Part shown: positions 57,911-64,000 of the stretch, one piece after another | Layout: the number at the start of each line of letters is the position of its first letter | Position numbering within the stretch: the first letter of the stretch is position 1 | From: Roseateles depolymerans | GTDB taxonomy: Bacteria > Pseudomonadota > Gammaproteobacteria > Burkholderiales > Burkholderiaceae_C | Length of the DNA stretch: 64,000 nt | Direction of reading: 5' to 3' | Assembly (NCBI RefSeq): GCF_003387155.1 | Contig: NZ_QUMT01000002.1 | Location: 1,183,694 to 1,247,693 of the forward strand | Position numbers and translations under genes: made by a program | The notes under the pieces: generated by a model | The model's database searches: none | Told to the model about the DNA's origin: nothing | Seen by the model: only the letters and a program-made list of their open reading frames with translations

Positions 57911-58147
57911 ATGGATCTCGACATCGTCACCTATGTCTTCCAGGGGCCGGATGGCACCTTCTCCATCAAGCCTCGTCTCTCTCGCCGATGGCGGGTCAAG
58001 CACGACAGCGAGCCCTGGGGCGACTCCTTTGCCACCGCTGAAGACGCGGCCCTGGCGCTGTCCAAGATCTTCGACGTGCCGTCGGATCTGAAGGAATGGA
58101 CCGAGGTGGGAGACTTCCACACGGACGTGGGCGGGCTGCTGCCCTGA
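57911..58147 (+). CDS. small conserved-looking hypothetical protein
   Basis: The protein has 78 residues: MDLDIVTYVFQGPDGTFSIK then a basic and acidic helix-strand mixture (WGDSFATAEDAALALSKIFD), ending in DFHTDVGGLLP. The start has CGGAG upstream. A longer ATG at 57752 (131 aa) overlaps the MgtC stop, but its leader is a low-complexity 9-bp repeat. Function unknown. Confidence 0.65.
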   Translation: MDLDIVTYVFQGPDGTFSIKPRLSRRWRVKHDSEPWGDSFATAEDAALALSKIFDVPSDLKEWTEVGDFHTDVGGLLP

Positions 58148-58151
58148 GTTT

Positions 58152-58841
58152 TCAGGCCGCAATCGGTCCCAGCACCTGATCCGCCGCAATCGGAAAGCAC
58201 CGCGCTCCATCCGGCAACCCCTGCAACGTCGTGCCGGTGAAGGCGCCAAACGCCGGCAGGATCAACTGGTCCCGGGTCAGGCAGAAACACGGCAGGCGGT
58301 GCCGGTCATGGGCCGGGCCGCGCAGGGCCACCGCCGGGTGCAGATGCCCCGCCAGCACCAGCCCGCCAGGTCGGGCGCCGGGGTGATGGCAGGCCAGGAA
58401 CGGGCCCATCGGGCTGGGCTCATCCACCACCTGGAAACGCAGCGCCGCGGGCGGGTCGCCGGCATGGCTGTCGTGGTTGCCGCGCACCAGCACGCAGTCC
58501 AGCGCCGGAAGCCGGTCCCGCCAGGCCTGGACCTGATCCACCACCTGCGCCTGCTGCGCAGCGGCTGCATGCAGGAAGTCCCCCAGCACCACCAGGCGAT
58601 GCGCCTCGCACTGCTCGACCAGGGCGGTCAGCCGGGCCAGGTTGTCCTGCGTCGTACCCGACGGCACCGGCTGGCCCAAAGCCCGGAAACTCGCCGCCTT
58701 GCCGATGTGCACGTCCGCCACGAATAGCGTGCGCTGCGACGGCCACCAGGCGGCCCGTCCGGGCAGCAGGTCCAGCACATCGTCGCCGACCGTCAGACGC
58801 CGGGCTCCCGCCGGCACGGTGAAATTCACAAGCGTTGACAT
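58152..58841 (-). CDS. pdeM: PdeM, ligase-associated metallophosphoesterase
   Basis: The protein has 229 residues. Metallophosphoesterase motifs are in order: FVADVHIGKAASF (D, H), VVLGDFLHAAA (GD), VRGNHDSH (GNHD), ACHHP and AGHLHPA. This is the MPE of the ligase-associated DNA repair operon, which has phosphodiesterase activity on nucleic acids in Pseudomonas. It follows the helicase gene on the same strand; 198 bp separate them. Alternative ATGs at 58847 and 58853 exist. Confidence 0.9.
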   Translation of the reverse strand: MSTLVNFTVPAGARRLTVGDDVLDLLPGRAAWWPSQRTLFVADVHIGKAASFRALGQPVPSGTTQDNLARLTALVEQCEAHRLVVLGDFLHAAAAQQAQVVDQVQAWRDRLPALDCVLVRGNHDSHAGDPPAALRFQVVDEPSPMGPFLACHHPGARPGGLVLAGHLHPAVALRGPAHDRHRLPCFCLTRDQLILPAFGAFTGTTLQGLPDGARCFPIAADQVLGPIAA

Positions 58842-59039
58842 GCCCATGATCATCGCCCAGGACCGGCCGGTTCCTGGCAGTTGCGGGCGATCCAGCAACC
58901 GTGACCCGGCAAGGACGCGGATTGGGATGCACAGGGGACACAGGACGCACGGGACACACAGGACGCGCGGGACCGGCAAGAGCGACAGGACGGACAGGGG
59001 CGCCCACGATCAACAGGCCGCATGCCCTCGGTCATGCCC

Positions 59040-61724
59040 TCAGACATTCACCAGCCGCAACCGGGGCTTGCGCGGCTTTGCCTTGGCCTTGGCCTTCGCC
59101 TTGGCTCGTTCCCGGGCCGTTGACCGAGTGCCGCTCCCAGCCGACGGCGCCCGGTCGCCGGAGGTATCCCCGCGCGTCTCCAGCGCCAGCGACTGCCCCA
59201 CCGCCATGTCCGGCGCATCCGGCCGGGCGAAGACCTGATCGGCCCGTTCATGCGACGTGCCGACCGTCTCGCCACCAGCGCTGCGCTCCAGCGCGGACAC
59301 CATGCGCGCGATCCGGTCCGCCAGCGACTCGTTGCTCAGCTTCTCCCGGAAGCGCTCCACCATCAGCGGGAAGGCCAGCGGCGTGGGCTTGCGCAGCGCA
59401 TGGATGCGCAGGGTCTGGCCCTGCATCCGACCCAGCGCCTGCGCCAGATGCTGGACGTCCAGCTCCTGCGTCAGCAGCTCGCGTTCGGCCTGTTTGAGCA
59501 ACTGGTTGCCGGGGTCATACTGCTGGAAGACCTCGAAGAACAGGCTGGCCGAAGCCTGCAGCTGACGGTTGCTGCGGCGCTCGCCCGGATGGCTCTGGAA
59601 AATCAGCCCCGCCACCCGCGCGATCTCCCGGAACCGGCGGCGCGCCAGTTCGGTGGCATTGAGGCTGGCCAGCACCTCGGCCAGCAGTTGCTCCATCGGC
59701 GGCAGCCCCAGCAGGCCCGGCAGCCGCTCCTGCCAGTCGATCGGTTTGGCGCTGAGCAGCTCGATGCCGTAGTCGTTCAGCGCAATCGAGAAGGTGCCGG
59801 TCTCCGGCTGCGCCGCGCGCCAGGCCAGCAGGCCGGCCAGGCCCAGATGCACCTGCCGTCCGGCAAAGGGATAGAGGAACAGATGCCAGCCCTCGCGCGA
59901 CTTGAAGGTCTCGGCCAGCAGCACGCCCGGCGTCGGCACACCGGACCAGCGCCGCTGGATGTCGATCAGCGGGCGCACGCAGTCCATCTCCGGGCTGTCG
60001 TAACGGCCCTCGTCGGCGGCCTGCAGTTGCCGCAGCACCGCATCGGCCAGTGTGCTGGACAGCGGCATGCGGCCGCCGTTCCAGCGCGGCAGCGCCACGC
60101 GCCCGGCGGTGGCGCGGCGCACCAGCGCGGTCATCTGCTCCACCCGCACCAGCTCCAGCAGCCGGCCGCTGAACATGAAGGCATCGCCGGGCTTGAGGCG
60201 GGCGATGAAGCCCTCCTCCACCGTGCCCAGCCGCCCGCCGCCCAGGTACTGCACCGTCATGGCGGCATCACTGACGATGGTGCCGATGTTGACCCGATGA
60301 CGACGCGCCAGCCGTGCATCCGGCACCCGCCACACGCCCTGCTCATCCGGCACCACGCGGTGGTAGTCCGGATAGGCCGCCAGCGACGGCCCGCCCTGCC
60401 GCACGAAGTCCAGACACCACTGCCAGGCATCGGCGCTGATGTGTTCATAAGCGACCGTGCCGCGGATCTCGGCCAGCAGTTCCTCCGGACGGAAACCGCC
60501 GCCCAGTGCCACGGTGACCAGGTGCTGCACCAGCACGTCCAGCGGCTCCCGCGGACTGTGGCGTGCCTCCACCTGCCCGGTCTGCACGGCTTCCCGCGCG
60601 GCGGCCGCTTCCACCAGCTCCAGGCTGTGCGTGGGCACCAGCGTGATGCGGGACGGCCGCCCGGGCGCATGGCCGGACCGACCGGCCCGCTGCACCAGGC
60701 GCGCCACGCCCTTGGCCGAGCCGATCTGCAGCACCCGGTCCACCGGCAGGAAATCCACGCCCAGGTCCAGGCTGGAGGTGCAGACCGCCGCCTTGATGCG
60801 GCCCTCCTTCAGCCCCACCTCCACCCATTCGCGCACCTCCCGGTCGAGCGAGCCATGGTGCAGCGCCAGCACCCCCGCCCAGTCCGGCCGGGCCTCCAGC
60901 AGCGCCCGGTACCAGCGCTCGGCCTGGGAGCGCATGTTGGTGAAGACCAGGCAGCTGTCGCTCTCCTCGATGGCCTGCACCACCTGCGGCAGCATGCGCA
61001 GGCCCATGTGGCCCGCCCACGCGAAACGCTCCGCGGTGGCCGGCAACAGGGTGTCGATCACCAGCGTCTTGTCTGTGGCGCCCTGCACCAGGGCGGGCGG
61101 CTGGGACTGCGGTGTCGATCCCAGGAGGGTCCGCAGCGCTTCGTCCAGATTGCCCAGCGTGGCGGACAGGCCCCAGCACATCAGGCCCGGCTGGAAGCGC
61201 CGCAGCCGGGCCAGCGCCAGCTGCGTCTGCACGCCGCGCTTGTTGCCCATCAGTTCATGCCACTCGTCCACCACCGCCAGCCGCACGTGACCGAGCAGGT
61301 CTGGCGCATCGGCCCGCGACATCAGCAGCGACAGGCTCTCCGGCGTGGTCACCAGCACCGTCGGCAGCCGCCGGTCCTGCGCGGCGCGCTGGCTGGCGGT
61401 GGTATCGCCGCTGCGCAGGCCCAGGGTCCAGTCCGGCAGCAGGTCCCGCATCGGCTGCTCCAGGGCGCGGTAGGTGTCGGCCGCCAGAGCCCGCATCGGC
61501 GTGATCCACACGACGGACAAGGGCGGCGGCTTGTCGCCACGGCCCTGCACCCCCTGGGCCGGCAGCGCCGCCAGCGCGCCCAGCCACACGGCCAGCGTCT
61601 TGCCGCTGCCGGTGCTGGCATGCAGCAAGCCGCTGCGCCCCTCGGCCATGGCCGCCCACACTTCGCGCTGGAAGTCGAATGCGGACCAGCCGCGCTGCTC
61701 CAGCCATTGCGCGGGCGCCGTCAT
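59040..61724 (-). CDS. ligase-associated Lhr-type DEXH-box helicase
   Basis: The protein has 894 residues. Helicase motifs are Walker A ASTGSGKT (K42), [20 protein letters not shown] (DEWH), SATLGN and a C-terminal RecA domain with [16 protein letters not shown] and [13 protein letters not shown] winged helix and the Lhr-core domain follow. The C-terminus is Lys/Ala-rich ([18 protein letters not shown]). It overlaps the ligase gene by ATGA. It unwinds nucleic acid in the repair operon. Confidence 0.93.
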   Translation of the reverse strand: MTAPAQWLEQRGWSAFDFQREVWAAMAEGRSGLLHASTGSGKTLAVWLGALAALPAQGVQGRGDKPPPLSVVWITPMRALAADTYRALEQPMRDLLPDWTLGLRSGDTTASQRAAQDRRLPTVLVTTPESLSLLMSRADAPDLLGHVRLAVVDEWHELMGNKRGVQTQLALARLRRFQPGLMCWGLSATLGNLDEALRTLLGSTPQSQPPALVQGATDKTLVIDTLLPATAERFAWAGHMGLRMLPQVVQAIEESDSCLVFTNMRSQAERWYRALLEARPDWAGVLALHHGSLDREVREWVEVGLKEGRIKAAVCTSSLDLGVDFLPVDRVLQIGSAKGVARLVQRAGRSGHAPGRPSRITLVPTHSLELVEAAAAREAVQTGQVEARHSPREPLDVLVQHLVTVALGGGFRPEELLAEIRGTVAYEHISADAWQWCLDFVRQGGPSLAAYPDYHRVVPDEQGVWRVPDARLARRHRVNIGTIVSDAAMTVQYLGGGRLGTVEEGFIARLKPGDAFMFSGRLLELVRVEQMTALVRRATAGRVALPRWNGGRMPLSSTLADAVLRQLQAADEGRYDSPEMDCVRPLIDIQRRWSGVPTPGVLLAETFKSREGWHLFLYPFAGRQVHLGLAGLLAWRAAQPETGTFSIALNDYGIELLSAKPIDWQERLPGLLGLPPMEQLLAEVLASLNATELARRRFREIARVAGLIFQSHPGERRSNRQLQASASLFFEVFQQYDPGNQLLKQAERELLTQELDVQHLAQALGRMQGQTLRIHALRKPTPLAFPLMVERFREKLSNESLADRIARMVSALERSAGGETVGTSHERADQVFARPDAPDMAVGQSLALETRGDTSGDRAPSAGSGTRSTARERAKAKAKAKAKPRKPRLRLVNV

Positions 61725-63376
61725 GCGTCCCCTCCGGGCAACAGCGCTTGCAGGGTCTGCAGGGAGTCGGCCTCGGCCACCGGCTTGTCGGTCCGCCAGC
61801 GCAGCATGCGCGGAAAACGCACCGCAATGCCGCTCTTGTGCCGGCTGCTGCGGGAGATGCCTTCAAACCCGAGTTCGAAGACCTGCGTGGGCTGCAGGCT
61901 GCGCACCGGCCCGAAACTCTCGATCGTTGTCTTGCGGATGATGGCATCCACTGCGCGGATTTCCTCGTCCGTCAGGCCGGAGTAGGCCTTGGCAAAGGGC
62001 ACCAGTTGCCGCGCCGGATCGTCCGGCGGGCCGTTCCAGACCGCGAAGGTGTAGTCAGTGTAGAGACTGGCCCGTCGCCCATGACCGCGCTGGGCATACA
62101 GCAGCACCGCGTCCACCGAGATCGGGTCGATCTTCCATTTCCACCAGACGCCGACCTCTTTGGTGCGACCCACGCCATAGCGGGCATCCAGCCGCTTGAG
62201 CATCATGCCCTCCACCCCGCGCTCGCGCGCCTGCTCCCGCACGGTGGCCAGGTCGGCCCAGGTCGCTGCGGTCACCAGGGGGCTCAGGATCAGCGCCGGA
62301 TGGGCCTGCGCCGCCACCAGCGCCTCCAACTGCTGCCGACGCTCATGCTGGGGACGGTCCCGCAAGTCCTGGCCCTCGGCCTCCAGCAGGTCGTAGACGA
62401 CCAGCACTGCCGGCAGTTCCCGCAGCAGCTTCGGCCCCAACTGCTTGCGGCCGATGCGGCGTTGCAGCTCGGCAAAGGGCTGCACGCGACCGTCGCGCCA
62501 CACCAGCACCTCACCGTCCAGCACCGTGCCGTCCGGCAAGGTCTCGCCCAGCGCCTGGAGTTCGGGGAAGCGGTCGCTGATCAGTTCCTCCCCGCGCGAC
62601 CACAGCCACACACCGCCGGCCCGCTTTACCAGCTGTGCGCGGATGCCGTCCCATTTCCATTCCACCAGCCAGTCCTGCACCGGCCCCAGTTGCGCATCGA
62701 ACTGCGCCACCGGCTGGTTGAAGGGATGGGCCAGGAAGAAGGGATAGGGCTGGCCGCCGCGGGCCTGCCCGTCCGGATGCACCTCTTCCGGCGCGATCAG
62801 GGCCTGGAACTCCTCAGCGGTTGGACGGGCGCCGATATGGGTGTAGCCCATCAGCCGCTGGGCAATCTGGCGCGCATCCACGCCGCTGACGGCGGCCAGC
62901 GCCTGCGTCACCTGCAGCTTGGAGACGCCCACGCGGAATGCGCCGGTGATCAGCTTGAAATAGGCCAGCCGCTGGTCGGCCGCCAGCCATTGCCAGTGCT
63001 GCTGGAGGCGCTCGATGAGGGTCTCCGGCGGCAGTCCACGAAGCGGCAGCAGATGCTGCTCCATCCAGACGGACAGCGGCCACTCCGTCACCTGCCCGGG
63101 CTCCGGCAGCAGCAGCGACAAGGTCTCGGCCAGGTCGCCCACGGCTTCGTAGCATTCGTCGAAGAGCCATTCGGGCAGGCCTGCGGCGATGCGGGCCTGC
63201 TCACGCAGCAGCTTCACCGGCACCAGTTGACGCGGCTTGCCGCCCGACAGGAAGTAGACCGCCCAGGCGGCATCGGCGGGTGGCGCCTCGCGCAGGTAGG
63301 CCTGCAAGGCCGCCTGCTTGGCCAGGCTGCCGGTGGAGGCGTCCAGGGCCCGGTAGAGGGCTGCGAAGGCTCTCAT
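61721..63376 (-). CDS. ligase-associated ATP-dependent DNA ligase
   Basis: The protein has 551 residues. An N-terminal alpha-helical domain (about 1-210) precedes the nucleotidyltransferase domain with the adenylated Lys241 in [11 protein letters not shown], motif [13 protein letters not shown], motif [14 protein letters not shown], motif [18 protein letters not shown] and an OB fold. This is the LIG of the four-gene repair operon. It overlaps the exonuclease by ATGA and the helicase by ATGA. Confidence 0.93.
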   Translation of the reverse strand: MRAFAALYRALDASTGSLAKQAALQAYLREAPPADAAWAVYFLSGGKPRQLVPVKLLREQARIAAGLPEWLFDECYEAVGDLAETLSLLLPEPGQVTEWPLSVWMEQHLLPLRGLPPETLIERLQQHWQWLAADQRLAYFKLITGAFRVGVSKLQVTQALAAVSGVDARQIAQRLMGYTHIGARPTAEEFQALIAPEEVHPDGQARGGQPYPFFLAHPFNQPVAQFDAQLGPVQDWLVEWKWDGIRAQLVKRAGGVWLWSRGEELISDRFPELQALGETLPDGTVLDGEVLVWRDGRVQPFAELQRRIGRKQLGPKLLRELPAVLVVYDLLEAEGQDLRDRPQHERRQQLEALVAAQAHPALILSPLVTAATWADLATVREQARERGVEGMMLKRLDARYGVGRTKEVGVWWKWKIDPISVDAVLLYAQRGHGRRASLYTDYTFAVWNGPPDDPARQLVPFAKAYSGLTDEEIRAVDAIIRKTTIESFGPVRSLQPTQVFELGFEGISRSSRHKSGIAVRFPRMLRWRTDKPVAEADSLQTLQALLPGGDA

Positions 63377-64000
63377 GATGGGGTGGCGTCCGGGTGGGCG
63401 TCCGGATGGGCTTCCGAATTGGCTTCGGGATTGGCGTCCGAGGGCGCGCCGGGTTCGGAGTCGTCCTCGTGCCCGTATTCCGTTGCGAAGGCCTGCGCCT
63501 GCAGGCCCTGCTCACACAACCACCGCACCATCACCGGCACGCTGCCGTGAGTCACGAAGACACGCTCCGCGCCTGTCGCGCGAATGGCCGTCTGCAGGCC
63601 CGGCCAGTCGGCATGGTCGGAGACCACAAAGCCCCGGTCCACCCCGCGACGCCGCCGGGTACCGCGCAGTTGCATCCAGCCGCTGGCAAAGGCATCCGCC
63701 AGGTCCGGACCAAAGCGTCGCAGCCAGGTCGAACGCGCGGCGGATGGCGGTGCAATGACCAGCGACCGGGACAGGCTCGCCCGATCCAGGGACGCATCCG
63801 TGGCCATCACCGTCGGCGGCAGCCGCACCCCAAGGTCCCGGTAGACGGCATTGAGCGGCTCCACCGCGCCGTGGCAGACGATGGGGCCGATGGCCGGGTC
63901 CACGCCATGCAGCAGACGCTGCGCCTTGCCCAGCGCATAGGCGTACAGCACGGAGGCCCGTCCCTGCGCCGCATTGGCCTGCCACCAGGCATTGATGTCG
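63373..64000 (-). CDS. ligase-associated MBL-fold exonuclease, C-terminal part (cut by window edge)
   Basis: The frame enters from the right edge and gives about 208 residues. It has beta-CASP-like features (RASVLYAYALGKAQRLL, VIAPPSAARSTWLRRF) and SDHADWPGLQTAIRATG, as in the exonuclease of the ligase-associated operon, which belongs to the SNM1/CPSF group. The last 25 residues are a Pro/Asp/Ala/His repeat (PDAHPDA) coded by a 12-bp tandem repeat. The N-terminal metal ligands lie outside the window. Confidence 0.88.
   Translation of the reverse strand, partial: DINAWWQANAAQGRASVLYAYALGKAQRLLHGVDPAIGPIVCHGAVEPLNAVYRDLGVRLPPTVMATDASLDRASLSRSLVIAPPSAARSTWLRRFGPDLADAFASGWMQLRGTRRRRGVDRGFVVSDHADWPGLQTAIRATGAERVFVTHGSVPVMVRWLCEQGLQAQAFATEYGHEDDSEPGAPSDANPEANSEAHPDAHPDATPS
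63383..63441. repeat. 12-bp tandem repeat at the exonuclease 3' end
   Basis: About five degenerate units of TGGGCGTCCGGA lie at the end of the exonuclease gene and encode its PDAH/PEAN tail. The unit preserves the reading frame. Confidence 0.75.

Noticed and set aside
59250-61985. 911-codon open frame opposite the Lhr-type helicase
   Set aside because: Antisense shadow with no motifs.

Overview
The window is a high-GC, gene-dense piece of chromosome, most likely from a betaproteobacterium of the order Burkholderiales (Roseateles/Mitsuaria/Rubrivivax-type). This is inferred from gene content: DUF4148, Bug/TctC, TorF-like porin in a kdp operon, PEP-CTERM protein, a chitinase with Ser-Pro linkers, and strong GC bias that leaves very long antisense open frames. 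No tRNA, rRNA, insertion sequence, prophage or CRISPR array is visible. About 57 protein-coding genes are supported; the first (chitinase) and last (ligase-associated exonuclease) are cut by the window edges.

Layout. 1-3.3 kb: secreted chitinase start, a DUF4148 protein with a clear terminator, and an orphan sensor kinase. 3.5-7 kb: a two-domain FabG and a two-gene RNA end-healing and sealing operon (ATP-dependent RNA ligase followed by HD-Pnk). 7.3-10.7 kb: a kinase/regulator pair divergent from a GlcG-like protein and a periplasmic hydroxyisourate hydrolase, recalling the E. coli hprRS-hiuH locus. 10.8-14.2 kb: DUF3309 peptide, RecQ-type helicase, FAD oxidoreductase. 14.2-18.5 kb: operon of a 75-aa protein, a P-type cation ATPase and a beta-CASP-like metallo-hydrolase, with an FNR-like box upstream. 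18.7-22.2 kb: Bug binding protein, PAS chemoreceptor, two small proteins. 22.2-26.3 kb: paoABC molybdo-flavo-iron-sulfur aldehyde oxidoreductase. 26.3-30.6 kb: hybrid kinase, orphan OmpR-type regulator, Crp/Fnr regulator. 30.9-34 kb: PEP-CTERM protein, membrane protein, moaE, a glutamine-amidotransferase-like protein, a small lipoprotein.

34-40.7 kb, all on the minus strand: a translationally coupled DUF4331 - lipoprotein - TPR - HupE/UreJ-like module, followed by a DUF3455 lipoprotein and an overlapping ECF sigma / anti-sigma pair. This is the best candidate for a poorly described system. 40.8-50.5 kb: a complete kdp operon (an unannotated 30-aa membrane peptide, then kdpF, A, B, C, a TorF-like porin, D and E). 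50.8-58.1 kb on the plus strand: SPFH/SHOCT protein, DUF4178 protein, DUF350 protein, YjfB-like peptide, a membrane-anchored protein, an SbmA/YddA-type ABC transporter, MgtC and a small protein. 58.1-64 kb on the minus strand: the four-gene ligase-associated DNA repair operon (exonuclease, ATP-dependent ligase, Lhr-type helicase, PdeM).

Two themes run through the window: nucleic-acid repair (an RNA repair pair and a DNA repair quartet plus RecQ) and envelope or ion signalling (six histidine kinases or response regulators outside kdp, three of them without an adjacent partner). A third, sequence-level theme is the recurrence of short tandem repeats of 9 or 12 bp at gene termini and linkers.
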